A stretch of 64,000 bases of DNA from Saccopteryx bilineata (lineage: Eukaryota; Chordata; Mammalia; Chiroptera; Emballonuridae): contig NC_089490.1 of NCBI RefSeq assembly GCF_036850765.1, positions 109,747,074 through 109,811,073 of the forward strand. Direction: 5' to 3'. Below are positions 11,849-24,589 of this stretch, piece after piece. The notes below the pieces were generated by a model that was not told where the DNA came from, did no database searches, and was given only the letters and a program-made list of their open reading frames with translations. The position numbers were made by a program, and so were the translations under genes. Numbering within the stretch: position 1 is the stretch's first letter; every line of letters starts with the position of its first letter.

Positions 11849-12844
11849 ATGCCGATAAGAAAGAGGAAATCGAATATTATGGATACAAAAGAAAGAGAGG
11901 TAACACAAATAGATGTGGAAAAATCTATGGAGAAAAGACTTAACATATTGGAAGCCTTGGAGCTAAATGACAGAGAATTTAAACTAGAAATCTTAAAAAT
12001 ACTCAGAGATATACAAGAAAACACAGAAAGGCAATATAGGGAGATCAGAAAACAACTCAATGAACACAAAGAATATATTACCAAGGAAATTGAAACTATA
12101 AAAACAAATCAAACAGAAATGAAAAACTCAATTCACGAGCTGAAAAACGAGGTAACAAGCTTAGCTAACAGAACAGCCCAGATTGAAGATAGGATTAGTG
12201 AAGTAGAAGACAAACAACTTGAGGCACAACAGAGAGAAGAAGAAAGAGACTCAAGAATAATAAAAAATGAGAAAGCCCTACAGGAATTGTCTGACTCCAT
12301 CAGAAAGAATAACATAAGAATAATAGGTATATCAGAGGGAGAAGAGAAAGAAAATGGAATGGAGAATATACTCAAACAAATAATAGACGAGAACTTCCCA
12401 AGCCTGTGGAAGGAACTAAAGCCTCAAATTCAAGAAGCAAACAGAACACCAAGTTTTCTTAACCCCAACAAACCCACTCCAAGGCACATCATAATAAAGA
12501 TGACACAAACCAATGACAAAGAAAAAATTCTCAAGGCAGCCAGGGAAAAGAAGAGTACAACATATAAAGGAAGGCCTATTAGATTATCATCAGATTTCTC
12601 AGCAGAAACTCTACAAGCTAGAAGAGAGTGGACCCCAATATTTAAAGCCCTGAAAGAGAGGAACTTTCAGCCAAGAATACTATACCCATCAAAGCTATCC
12701 TTCAAGTATGAAGGAGATATAAAAACATTCACAAATACAGAAAAGATGAGAGAATTTATCAACAGAAAGCCCCCACTCCAGGAAATACTAAAGGGGGTTT
12801 TCCAACCAGATTCAAAGAACAAAAGAAAACAACACCACAAGTAA
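11849..12844 (+). CDS. L1 ORF1 protein, intact
   Basis: 331 codons with no interruption. Layout: a basic N-terminus, a long E/K/Q-rich coiled coil at about residues 20-150, an RRM-type segment starting near NIRIIGI (about 155), and a basic C-terminal domain with AAREKK and ARREW motifs. The protein trimerises and coats L1 RNA in cytoplasmic particles. A downstream Met at residue 11 is an alternative start; the first one is chosen because it gives the usual L1 N-terminus. 325 bases separate it from ORF2. Confidence 0.93.
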   Translation: MPIRKRKSNIMDTKEREVTQIDVEKSMEKRLNILEALELNDREFKLEILKILRDIQENTERQYREIRKQLNEHKEYITKEIETIKTNQTEMKNSIHELKNEVTSLANRTAQIEDRISEVEDKQLEAQQREEERDSRIIKNEKALQELSDSIRKNNIRIIGISEGEEKENGMENILKQIIDENFPSLWKELKPQIQEANRTPSFLNPNKPTPRHIIIKMTQTNDKEKILKAAREKKSTTYKGRPIRLSSDFSAETLQARREWTPIFKALKERNFQPRILYPSKLSFKYEGDIKTFTNTEKMREFINRKPPLQEILKGVFQPDSKNKRKQHHK

Positions 12845-13169
12845 CAGCTCCACCAAGAACACAATAAAACCAAACTTAAACTGTGACAACAAAGGAAAAA
12901 AAGGGGGGAGAGGATGGAGATTAACAGTAGCAAAGGATGATGAAGTGCAGAAATACTTATAAGATAGGGTACTACAATGAATATGGTAGGTACCCTTTTC
13001 ATTACTTAATGGTAACCACCCTTAAAAAAACCACCACAAAAACACTTGACTTAAAAAAGGTAGCAACAGAGGAAAGAAGTATGGAACACAAACAAACAAA
13101 AACAAATGATAGAAAAACAAAAGAGAAGAATCAAACTAGATACAAAACTAACAGAAAGCAATTTATAAA

Positions 13170-16100
13170 ATGGCAGTAGGGAACCCACAAGTGTCAATAA
13201 TTACACTAAATGTAAATGGATTAAACTTACCAATAAAAAGACACAGAGTAGCAGAATGGATTAAAAAAGAAAATCCAACTATATGCTGCCTACAAGAAAC
13301 ACATCTAAGCAACAAGGATAAAAACAAATTCAAAGTGAAAGGCTGGAAAACAATACTCCAAGCAAACAACACCCAAAAAAAAGCAGGCGTAGCAATACTC
13401 ATATCTAATAATGCTGACTACAAGACAGAAAAAGTACTCAGAGACAAAAATGGTCATTTCATAATGATTAAGGGGAAGTTGAATCAAGAAGACATAACAA
13501 TCCTTAATATATATGCACCAAACCAAGGAGCACCAAAATATATAAGACAGCTACTTATTGACCTTAAAACAAAAACTAACAAAAATACAATCATACTTGG
13601 AGACCTCAATACACCGCTGACGGCTCTAGATCGGTCATCCAAACAGAGAATCAATAAAGATATAGTGGCCTTAAACGAAATACTAGAACACCTGGATATG
13701 ATAGACATCTACAGGACACTTCATCCCAAAGCGACAGAGTATACATTTTTCTCTAGTGTACATGGAACATTCTCAAGAATTGACCATATGTTGGGCCACA
13801 AAGACAATATCAGCAAATTTAGAAAAATTGAAATTGTACCAAGCATATTTTCTGATCATAAAGCCTTGAAACTAGAATTCAACTGCAAAAAAGAGGGGGA
13901 AAAACCCACAAAAATGTGGAAACTAAACAACATACTTCTAAAAAATGAATGGGTCAAAGAAGAAATAAGTGCAGAAATCAAAAGATATATACAGACAAAT
14001 GAAAATGAAAATACGACATATCAGAATCTCTGGGACGCAGCAAAAGCAGTAATAAGAGGAAAGTTCATATCACTTCAGGCCTATATGAACAAACAAGAGA
14101 GAGCCGAAGTAAACCACTTAACTTCACACCTTAAGGAACTAGAAAAAGAAGAACAAAGACAACCCAAAACCAGCCGAAGAAAGGAGATAATAAAAATCAG
14201 AGCAGAAATAAATGAAATAGAGAACAGAAAAACTATAGAAAAAATCAATAAAACAAGGAGCTGGTTCTTTGAAAAGATCAACAAAATTGACAAACCCTTG
14301 GCAAGACTCACTAAGGAAAAAAGACACAGGACTCAAATAAATAAAATCCAAAATGAAAGAGGAGAGATCACCACAGACATCATAAAATACAAAGAATTAT
14401 TGTAGAATACTATGAAAAATTATATGCCACCAAATACAACAACCTAGAAGAAATGGATAAATTCCTAGAACAATACAACCTTCCTAGACTGAGTCATGAA
14501 GAAGCAGAAAGCCTAAACAGACCAATCAGCAGGGAGGAAATAGAAAAAACTATTAAAAATCTCCCCAAAAATAAAAGTCCAGGCCCAGACGGTTATACTA
14601 GTGAATTCTATCAAACATTCAAAGAAGACTTGGTTCCTATTCTACTCAAAGTCTTCCAAAAAATTGAAGAAGAAGCAATACTTCCAAACACATTTTATGA
14701 GGCCAACATAACCCTCATACCAAAACCTGGCAAGGATGGCACAAAGAAAGAAAACTACAGACCAATATCTCTAATGAATACAGATGCTAAAATACTAAAC
14801 AAAATACTGGCAAACTGAATACAACAACATATTAAAAAAATAATACATCATGATCAAGTGGGATTCATCCCAGAATCTCAAGGATGGTTCAACATACGCA
14901 AAACGGTTAACGTAATACACCATATCAACAAAACAAAGAACAAAAACCACATGATCTTATCAATAGATGCAGAAAAGGCTTTTGATAAAATACAACACAA
15001 TTTTATGTTTAAGACTCTCAACAAAATGGGTTTAGAAGGAAAATATCTCAACATGATAAAGGCCATATATGATAAACCATCAGCCAACATCCTATTAAAC
15101 GGCATAAAACTGAGGACTTTCTACCTTAAATCAGGAACAAGACAGGGTTGTCCACTCTCTCCACTCTTATTCAACGTGGTGCTAGAAGTTCTGGCCAGAG
15201 CAATCAGACAAGACAAAGAAATAAAAGGCATCCATATCGGAAAAGAAGAAGTAAAGCTATCACTTTTTGCTGATGATATGATCCTATACATCGAAAACCC
15301 GAAGGACTCCACAAAAAGATTATTAGAAACAATAAACCAATACAGTAAGGTCGCAGGATACAAAATTAACATACAAAAGTCCATAGCCTTTCTATATGCC
15401 AACAATGAAATATTAGAAAACGAACTCAAAAAAATAATCCCCTTCACGATTGCAACAAAAAAAATAAAATACCTAGGAATAAACATAACAAAGAACGTAA
15501 AGGACCTATATAATGAAAATTACAAAGCATTGTTAAGGGAAATCGAAAAAGATACAATGAGATGGAAAAATATTCCTTGTTCTTGGATAGGAAGAATAAA
15601 TATAATCAAAATGGCCATATTACCCAAAGCAATATACAAATTTAATGCAATTCCCATCAAAATCCCTATGAGATTTTTTAAAGAAATGGAACAAAAAATC
15701 ATCAGATTTATATGGAACTATAAAAAACCCCGAATAGCCAAAACAATCCTAAGGAAAAAGAATGAAGCTGGGGGCATTACAATACCTGACTTTAAACTAT
15801 ATTATAGGGCCACGATAATCAAAACAGCATGGTATTGGCAGAAAAATAGACACTCAGACCAATGGAACAGAATAGAAAGCCCAGAAATAAAACCACATAT
15901 ATATGGTCAAATAATCTTTGATAAAGAGGCCAACAACACACAATGGAGAAAAGAAAGCCTCTTCAACAAATGGTGTTGGGAAAACTGGAAAGCCACATGC
16001 AAAAGAATGAAACTCGACTACAGCCTGTCCCCGTGTACTAAAATTAATTCAAAATGGATCAAAGACCTAAATATAAGACCTGAAACAATAAAGTACATAG

Positions 16101-16996
16101 AAGAAGACATAGGTACTAAAATCATGGACCTGGGTTTTAAAGAACATTTTATGAACTTGACTCCAATGGCAAGAAAAGTGAAGGCAAAGATAAATGAATG
16201 GGACTACATCAGAATTAAAAGTTTTTGCTCAGCAAGAGAAACTGATATCAAAATAAACAGACAGCCAACTATATGGGAACTGATATTTTCAAACGACAGC
16301 TCAGATAAGGGCCTAATATCCAAAATTTACAAAGAACTCATAAAACTCAACAACAAACAAACAAGCAATCCAATAAAAAAATGGGAAGAGGACATGAACA
16401 GACACTTCTCCCAGGAAGAGATACAAATGGCCAACAGATATATGAAAAGATGCTCAGCTTCATTAGTTATTAGAGAAATGCAAATCAAAACTACAATGAG
16501 ATACCACCTCACCCCTGTTAGATTAGCTATTATCAACAAGACGGGTAATAGCAAATGTTGGAGAGGCTGTGGAGAAAAAGGAACCCTCATTCACTGTTGG
16601 TGGGACTGTAAAGTAGTACAACCATTATGGAGGAAAGTATGGTGGTTCCTCAAAAAACTGCAAATAGAACTACCTTATGACCCAGCAATCCCTCTACTGG
16701 GTATATACCCCAAAACCTCAGAAACATTGATACGTGAAGACACATGTAGCCCCATGTTCATTGCAGCACTGTTCACAGTGGCCAAGACATGGAAACAACC
16801 AAAAAGCCCTTCAATAGAAGACTGGATAAAGAAGATGTGGCACATATACACTATGGAATACTACTCAGCCATAAGAAATGATGACATCAGATCATTTACA
16901 GCAAAATGGTGGGATCTTGATAACATTATAAGGAGTGAAATAAGCAAATCAGAAAAAAACAAGAACTACATGATTCCATACATTGGTGGAACATAA
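13170..16996 (+). pseudogene. L1 ORF2 (endonuclease / reverse transcriptase), one frameshift and one stop
   Basis: 13170-14405 encodes the apurinic-type endonuclease ([19 protein letters not shown] motifs). A 1-base deletion close to 14387-14390, judged against the copy at about 37920, shifts the frame and causes the TAG at 14403. The reading continues in another frame: 14453-14818, where a TGA at 14816-14818 replaces an Arg codon (CGA to TGA, a CpG-type change), then 14858-16996. The latter holds the reverse transcriptase, including FADD at 15266-15277, and the C-terminal Cys-rich [14 protein letters not shown]. About 1,275 codons in all, the usual ORF2 length. Confidence 0.93.
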
Positions 16997-17256
16997 AAAT
17001 GAGACTAAGAGACATGGACAAGAGTGTGGTGGTTACCAAGGGTGGGGGGGGGAGGGAGGACATGGGAGGGAGGGAGGGAGAGAGTTAGGGGGAGGGGGAG
17101 GGGCACAGAGAACTAGATAGAGGGTGACGGAGGACAATCTGACTTTGGGCGAGGGGTTTGCAACATAATTTGATGACAAAATAACCTAGACATGTTTTCT
17201 TTGAATATATGTACCCTGATTTATTAATGTCATCCCATTACCATTAATAAAAATTT

Positions 17257-17284
<28 letters not shown>
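16997..17284 (+). other. L1 3'UTR with G-rich tract and poly-A tail
   Basis: A G-rich polypurine run at 17041-17106 has several runs of three or more G and could form a quadruplex, a common L1 3'UTR trait. It ends with an AATAAA-like ttaataaaaat at 17244-17255 and an A tail to 17284. Confidence 0.85.
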
Positions 17285-17288
<4 letters not shown>

Positions 17289-17299
17289 AAAGGAAACCC

Positions 17300-18273
17300 C
17301 TTTATCACACATATTTTTCAAATATGCATCCCAAAATGGTCCCTGCAGATTAGAGAGACAAAAGGAGCTGTGATCTTTATAGAAAAATCTACAGCATCAC
17401 CTGAGTGAGAGCAGCTACTCTTTTGGCAGATCTAGGGGGACATGAAGGCTCCAGGCACGGAGATGCAGAGATTCACCTGGGACGACAAGCAGAAGTTCTC
17501 AGGGATGTGAGCGGGGTCACGATAACTTTGCTGTGAATAAAGATGAGTGCTAGGGGCGTATGATTATATACAAATAAATTATGTTTAATTCTCCTGATCA
17601 GTGTGTATAGAAGTGATCAATTCCACAATAAAGTAACACAAAAGATCAGATTATTAAACCAGACCCACATTCTCAGAGATTTAGTCAGTATCAATTTATA
17701 CTAGTAATTTCAATGGGACAATACTTGTGAGGTGCAGGCAGGGCAGTGAGATGTCCAGGCTTGCAATCTGCTCCCTTGTCTTTCTTTCCACTTTAGGATG
17801 CACTCTGACCCAGACTAACAGAATAACAAATGAGGTCTCTACTGGAAGGTGTGATGGCACCACTTACGTAAAAGGTAATGCTTCGGTCAGGATACATCTC
17901 TGTTTTATAGTTAGATGGTTATATAGTTTATGTGGTATCTTCCAGGTATCGGTACTCAATAAACTCATAGATACTAGGCCTATCTTTTGTTTTCTTTTGG
18001 CAATGAATAGTTTAATTTCTAACACTTCTTGCTAAAAATATTCAATAGATAAGGATTCTGACAAACAAAACCTACGAGTGTTTGCTAGCAGTTTTATTAT
18101 TAGTATGCTACAGGAGAATTTGTCAGTCCAGAATCTTTTCTTATTTTTTTCTTAGAGAGTTTCCCCTCTCCCTTAAAAGGACAATAATTTGCAGCTTAAT
18201 GTTAGCTATTTTCTTTCCACTCAGAGAATGCACGCATTTTCAAAGTAGTGAAATAAAAATAAATTTCTTCTTT
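17300..18273. other. Spacer between two inverted L1 copies
   Basis: About 1 kb of unique-looking DNA. It includes the candidate exon listed separately; no other gene is supported. Confidence 0.4.
17797..17874 (+). other. Candidate orphan exon
   Basis: 78 bases after a strong polypyrimidine tract and acceptor (tttctttccactttag) and before a GT donor (gtaatg). The open frame through it has phase 1 at both ends. The same frame opens at an ATG at 17751 and reads as a signal-like hydrophobic start MSRLAICSLVFLSTLG, so it may instead be a signal-peptide exon. I do not recognise the protein. It could be a KLR stalk exon relic, as phase and length fit, or chance. Confidence 0.2.
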
Positions 18274-18282
18274 GGGCATCTT

Positions 18283-19864
18283 TTTTTTTTTTTTTTTAAT
18301 AAATTTTTATTAATGGTAATGGGATGACATTAATAAATCAGGGTACATATATTCAAAGAAAACATGTCTAGGTTATTTTGTCATTAAATTATGTTGCGTA
18401 CCCCTCGCCCAAAGTCAGATTGTCCTCCGCCACCCTCTATCTAGTTCTCTGTGCCCCTCCCCCTCCCCCTAACTCTCTCCCTCCCTCCCTCCCTCCCTCC
18501 CTCCCTCCCATGTCCTCCCTCCCCCCACCCCTGGTAACCACCACACTCTTGTCCATGTCTCTTAGTCTCATTTTTATGTTCCACCAATGTATGGAATCAT
18601 GTAGTTCTTGTTTTTTTTCTGATTTACTTATTTCACTCCTTATAATGTTATCAAGATCCCACCATTTTGCTGTAAATGATCTGATGTCATCATTTCTTAT
18701 GGCTGAGTAGTATTCCATAGTGTATATGTGCCACATCTTCTTTATCCAGTCTTCTATTGAAGGGCTTTTTGGTTGTTTCCATGTCTTGGCCACTGTGAAC
18801 AGTGCTGTAATGAGCATGGGGCTACATGTGTCTTCACGTATCAATGTTTCTGAGGTTTTGGGGTATATACCCAGTAGAGGGATTGCTGGGTCATAAGGTA
18901 GTTCTATTTTCAGTTTTTTGAGGAACCACTATACTTTCCTCCATAATGGTTGTACTACTTTACAGTCCCACCAACAGTGAATGAGGGTTCCTTTTTCTCC
19001 ACAGCCTCTCCAACATTTGCTATTACCCGTCTTGTTGATAATAGCTAATCTAACAGGGGTGAGGTGGTATCTCATTGTAGTTTTGATTTGCATTTCTCTA
19101 ATAACTAATGAAGCTGAGCATCTTTTCATATATCTGTTGGCCATTTGTATCTCTTCCTGGGAGAAGTGTCTGTTCATGTCCTCTTCCCATTTTTTTATGG
19201 GATTGTTTGTTTGTTGTTGAGTTTTATGAGTTCTTTGTAAATTTTGGATATTAGGCCCTTATCTGAGCTGTCATTTGAAAATATCATTTCCCATTTAGTT
19301 GGCTGTCTGTTTATTTTGATATCAGTTTCTCTTGCTGAGCAAAAACTTTTTATTCTGATGTAGTCCCATTCATTTATCTTTTGCCTTCACTTCTCTTGCC
19401 ATTGGAGTCAAGTTCATAAAATGTTCTTTAAAACCCAGGTCCATGATTTTAGTACCTATGTCTTCTTCTATGTACTTTATTGTTTCAGGTCTTATATTTA
19501 GGTCTTTGATCCATTTTGAATTAATTTTAGTACACGGGGACAGGCTGTAGTCGAGTTTCATTCTTTTGCATGTGGCTTTCCAGTTTTCCCAACACCATTT
19601 GTTGAAGAGGCTTTCTTTTCTCCATTGTATGTTGTTGGCACCTTTATCAAAGATTATTTGACCATATATATGTGGTTTTATTTCTGGGCTTTCTATTCTG
19701 TTCCATTGGTCTGAGTGTCTATTTTTCTGCCAATACCATGCTGTTTTGATTATCGTGGCCCTATAATATAGTTTAAAGTCAGGTATTGTAATGCCCCCAG
19801 CTTCATTCTTTTTCCTTAGGATTGTTTTGGCTATTCGGGGTTTTTTATAGTTCCATATAAATCT
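18283..19864 (-). mobile_element. 5'-truncated young L1, antisense
   Basis: Poly-T start, then the antisense of the same 3'UTR and ORF2 end as the 9473-17284 copy, with few differences. The 9-bp duplication gggcatctt flanks it (18274-18282 and 19865-19873). ORF2 remnants are open in three pieces (18437-18844, 18929-19177, 19370-19870), so only a few frameshifts are present. Confidence 0.92.
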
Positions 19865-19873
19865 GGGCATCTT

Positions 19874-21077
19874 AACATGTATATTATTACTATGTCTTAC
19901 AATATTTTAGTTAGGAGTTGATAATGGAGAAAAGACCTCACAGCTTACATTTTATGGGGATGTTAGTTTATATTTCCTATCTTCTTGTTTTGATGTGAAT
20001 GATAAAGTTATTGTTGTCACCACTGGTTTTGAACAAAGGGTAAAAGCGTGGTTGTTGTCTCTAATGGATGTGAGCGGGGTTGAGGAGACTCTGCAGAGAA
20101 GTGCATCTTCTGGAAGAATACCTAACTTTTAGAAAACAAACATGTAACTGAATCTGAACATTTCAGTGAAATTTCAGTCTAGGTTCTCTATGCAGCTGAC
20201 CCTGAGAATGGTTTTGTGAGAAAAGTTTAACTGAATGTGCATGAAATCAAGGTAAAAAAAATAGAGAGTTACTATGAAAAAGAGAAGGAAGGACACAGTA
20301 AATATTGACCTGAATGTAGTTACTGAAAGAGGAGACTGAAGTTACTGCTATTGAGTGATTCTGAAAATGGGACAAATCCCAGTGTTCAGATTGCTTTTTT
20401 TAAGGGCTGAAGATGTTTGGCTACATCAAATCCTGAGACTAGTTGGTTGAAGCCCACTGAAGTGATAGTTTCTCAGTTTTGCCAGACAGCCATGTGTGAG
20501 ATCAGAAAGGCTTTCAGTTGTCCCAGGAGAAAAAAGGTTGCAGATGCAAAATAACAGATACTGGTTGGCCGGAGTTCACCAAGTGTAATAAGGGCTGTGG
20601 GTGGGGGGAATAGTGACTACTGCTTCAAGGGAGATAACTGATTGGGACCCTGGCACAAGAATAATTCACCTACCTCTGTACAAGAATTTGACAATGTTGA
20701 CAGTTCAGAAAGAATGAAAGTGAGTATTTTTATATACAACTTTTTTTGTGAGTGTGTAAATGTGTGCATTAAAGAATCTTTTTCATGACTCAAGTGTAAG
20801 GTTCTTGAACTGAACACATCTTTGATGAATTTTTAGTTCTAAATCATTGAACTAAGAGGAAAAGGGAAGACAATATTTTAGATAAGTCTCACCAAACATG
20901 GTTCTGAAAGCTTAGCAAAACTCCCAAATGAATGTTGTCCTGTTAGTAGTAATGACGCTTGCTACATATTTTGTCAGCAATTTGTATTATCTCAAAACTA
21001 AATCTGAAAGAAAAATCTTAAAATTCTATTTACTTAAGGTGATTTTACATGGGGCAAATAAAAACCCCCCAAATTAT
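19874..21077. other. Non-coding DNA
   Basis: No gene or repeat family recognised across about 1.2 kb. Short open frames here show no recognisable domain. Confidence 0.4.
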
Positions 21078-21091
21078 GCCCTTTTTTCTAG

Positions 21092-21467
21092 CATTTTTTT
21101 TTTTTTTTGTATTTTTCTGAAGCTGGAAACAGGGAGAGACAGTCAGACAGACTCCCGCATGCGCCTGACCGGGATCCACCCGGCACGCCCACCAGGGGGC
21201 GACGCTCTGCCCACCAGGGGGCGATGCTCTGCCGCGACCAGAGCCACTCTAGCGCCTAGGGCAGAGGCCAAGGAGCCATCCCCAGTGCCCGGGCCATCTT
21301 TGCTCCAATGGAGCCTTGGCTATGGGAGGGGAAGGGAGAGACAGAGAGGAAGGAGGGGGGGGTGGAGAAGCAAATGGGCGCTTCTCCTGTGTGCCCTGGC
21401 CGGGAATCGAACCCTGGTCCCCTGCATGCCAGGCCGATGCTCTACCGCTGAGCCAACTGGCCAGGGC
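21092..21467 (-). mobile_element. Rhin-type SINE, antisense, full length
   Basis: Starts with T tract and gtatttttctgaagctgg, ends with the tRNA-like head (gagccaactggccagggc). The 14-bp duplication gcccttttttctag flanks it (21078-21091 and 21468-21481). Little diverged, so young. Confidence 0.92.
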
Positions 21468-21481
21468 GCCCTTTTTTCTAG

Positions 21482-22464
21482 TTCAGTTTTGTCCAGCATG
21501 AAAATTCAAAATAAATAGATTTCAAGTGGGCAAAGAATCATCGATACATCGCCTCTGTCAACATAAATTTGTATAACTTCAGGATGAATGAATTTTATGT
21601 TTACATTCTCTTGTTAGAATTTAAATGTTATTAATTTTGGTGGTTCAGTTAAAGCAGACCTAAGCACATTCTGCATAAAAAGATCAATAACTTTTAACTT
21701 CATGGAGACTAAAAAATAAGCCCATTTCTTATTTTTATTTTGTCCTCTTTTGTTTTTGGTTGAAAAGTCTGTCTTTAACAAACAAACAAAAAAGCTAATC
21801 TCTGGTAATAATAAAATGCTTAAAATAAACAAACAACAAAAACAAGAAAAATTTATTTGAGAGCCTGCTTTACATGTGGATTAATTGTAGATTATATTTA
21901 GAGATATCAATCAGAGAACAAGTTTTCCTACTCAAAGATTTTATTCTGATTATCTGTCCTACATTTCAATTCCTCACTAATAATGCTATTCTTCCAAGAA
22001 CAAAATGTGTAACTTTAACTAACAGTATCTTATTTGAATGAAATATCACAATAAAAATATAATAGTTAATATACTACCAAAAATAAGATAATAGAACAAT
22101 TGAAGTCATGTTCAAAGGACTCAAAAGGAATGGAACATTGGAGAATAGAGTATTGGAAGTGTTTAAGGCTCATGTGAATAAGTCACTCTACTGTGGGCAG
22201 AGACCAACTGGGGCAGTCGTAGAGCACAGGTGTGTTTGTGTGTGTGTGTGTTTATGAAACAGTAATGGGAAGTCACTGGCTCTATATTTTTGAATTTTGC
22301 TTTCCATAACTGAGTTAAGGAGGCAGAGATCAGAAACACACAATGAGAGCTGGAGATACCAGCCATTCTGTTCGAAGAAAAGAGATGAAAATCACAAAAC
22401 ATAGAGATTCGTTTAATTTGAAATATATTGCATATGTGCTCTGGAGAAAAATGGCTTTGATTTC
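21482..22464. other. Non-coding DNA
   Basis: Only a TG microsatellite at about 22231-22251 was noted. Confidence 0.4.
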
Positions 22465-22600
22465 AAACTTAGTGACCTTGGTCAAGTATTTAGCTCTGTC
22501 TCAGTTTTCTCATTAATAAAATGAGTATATTTATATATCTTTGTTTTAAGTCATTTTTATAAATAATAAACTAAGATATGCCAAGAGCTTAAAAACTGTG
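22465..22600 (+). mobile_element. MIR-like ancient SINE
   Basis: The phrases gtgaccttggtcaagtattta and ctcagttttctcattaataa follow the MIR core in order. Ancient and diverged. Confidence 0.65.
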
Positions 22601-23524
22601 AATAGCATAGGTACATTATAAATATTTCTCATTATTAAAAGAAAAACTCTGTAAGACATCTTGTTATACTAAGTAAATTTAAGTTTGGTTTGACCATCTT
22701 TTTTCATGTTTTAATCATTTTTTAAATTGAATTAATTATAATTATACTAGTTAATATAATTATACTATGTTTTAATAGTTTTTAAGATGATTTTGATGTT
22801 CAAACATTAAAAAAATACTTCTCATCTCTTTTTATGATAGTTAAAGTGTTTGCACTACACAAGTACAGTTACACAAGTGAGTATTTCCTGTTCTGTGGTT
22901 TGGGAACATTATAAAAGATAGTGATTTTACTGTCTCTTATTCATTCTATATATCTGTGTCTCACCAGTGATGATTCGAGAACATCACTTAAATATACAGA
23001 TTTTCTTTTTCATTTATATTTCTTCACACACTACTTTTGGATCCTTATCGTCCTGCTCAATTTTGTGATCTCACAATGTTCTTCTTGAACAAGCAAACAT
23101 TGTGAGTTAGCCGCATCGACATTGGAGCAATATTTCTCATGGCAGGTATGTGAGACCCAGTCATAAAATAAGAATAGAAGTAATAAGGGAAAAACTATAA
23201 GTTCTAAGTAGAAACTGAATTTACCAGGTTAAATCATAAAGAATATAATTCTAGCATACAGTAGATAGCTATTACCAAAAATTAATGACGCAATGCTTAC
23301 AAATTTATTTAAAATTTTAACAACTATGTTGTGATGTCCAAAAACCACTCAGATTAATAGTTTGATACATTGGACTCTTGTTTATGATAGCAGTCTTTGG
23401 GAGTGTGCTAATGTTAGTGCTCAATCTCTACTGTTCAATTGTTTTCGGGAAATGACTATAAGAAAGTAATTATAGGTATAAGAAAATATGTCTTTGTAAA
23501 AAATGGTTGTTTATTTACCATAAT
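22601..23524. other. AT-rich non-coding DNA
   Basis: Nothing supported. A run of possible splice-like sites near 23140 (catggcag followed by gtatgt) was seen but has no open frame. Confidence 0.35.
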
Positions 23525-24184
23525 TCTTTTTTAAATTTTAATTTATTGTGTTTACATAGATTCTAGTGTTGCCCTGAATGTATCCCCCCCTCCATATTCC
23601 TCTCAACATCTCTGCCCCCTTTCCCTTAGGTTTATCTCATCTTATCGACCCCTTTCCCTCTGTCTTCTTTTCCTCTAGTCCCTTTGATCCCTCTTCTGTC
23701 TCAATTCCATTCCTCAGTTCTCATTGTTCCTTGGATTTCTCAAATGAGTGAGGTGTATGATATTTTTCTTTCTCTGCCTGGCTTATTTCACTTAACATAA
23801 TAGTTTCCAGGTCCATCCATGTTGTTGCAAAAGGTAGTATTTCCTTCTTTTTCATGATCCAATACTATTCTATTGTATATATGTACCACTGCTTTTTAAT
23901 CCACTTGTCCATTGACAGACATTTGGGCTGTTTCCATATCTTTGCTATTGTGAACAATGCTGCCATAAACATGGGGGTGCATTTCTTCTTTTGAGTCAGT
24001 GATATGGTGTTCTTGGGATATATTCCTAAAAGTCAAATGGCTGGGTCAAAAGGCAGTTTCATTCTTAATTTTTTGAGGAATTTCCATACTGTTTTCCACA
24101 GTGACTGTACCAGTTCGCATTCCCACCAGCATTGCAGGAGGGTTCACTTTTCTCCACATCCTCATCAGCACCTATTATGTGTTG

Positions 24185-24582
24185 GTTTTTTTTTTTTTTT
24201 GTATTTTTCTGAAGCTGGAAAGGGGGAGAGACAGTCAGACAGACTCCTGTATGCGCCCGACCGGGATCCACCTGGCACGCCCACCAGGGGCAATGCTCTG
24301 CCCACCAGGGGGCAATGCTCTGACCCTCTGGGGGGTTGCTCTGCCGAGACCAGAGTCACTCTAGCGCCTGGGGCAGAGGCCAAGGAGCCATCCCCAGCAC
24401 CCGGGCCATCTTTGCTCCAATGGAGCCTAGGCTGCGGGAGGGGAAGAGAGAGACAGAGAGGAAGGAGGGGATGGGGTGGAGAAGCAGATGGGCGCTTCTC
24501 CTGTGTGCCCTGGCCAGGAATCGAACCCAGGTCCCCTGCACGCCAGGCTGACGCTCTACCCCTGAGCCAACCGGCCAGGGCC
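24185..24582 (-). mobile_element. Rhin-type SINE, nested in L1
   Basis: Full length, tail to tRNA head, with a GC-rich body including a duplicated caccaggggg unit near 24280-24310. The short duplication gtgttg flanks it (24179-24184 and 24583-24588). It interrupts L1 ORF2. Confidence 0.9.
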
Positions 24583-24589
24583 GTGTTGT

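Larger units (their letters stand above)
9473..17284 (+). mobile_element. Full-length young L1 retrotransposon
   Basis: About 7.8 kb with 5'UTR, ORF1, intergenic spacer, ORF2, 3'UTR and poly-A tail. A perfect 15-bp target-site duplication aagaaaaggaaaccc flanks it (9458-9472 and 17285-17299). Perfect duplications and long open frames show recent insertion. ORF2 carries one frameshift and one stop, so this copy is not autonomous as written, although ORF1 is open. Confidence 0.95.

Noticed and set aside
10925..11858. Several open frames rich in F, L and S on the plus strand
   Set aside because: They arise from the T-rich part of the L1 5'UTR and have no domain or conserved motif.
17506..20080. 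Shared 14-mer gatgtgagcggggt at about 17505 and 20066 as a sign of a duplicated gene
   Set aside because: The flanks do not match beyond the 14-mer; probably chance.
23090..23152. Exon-like segment ending catggcag before gtatgt
   Set aside because: No open frame, no acceptor at a fitting distance and no similarity to the receptor exons.
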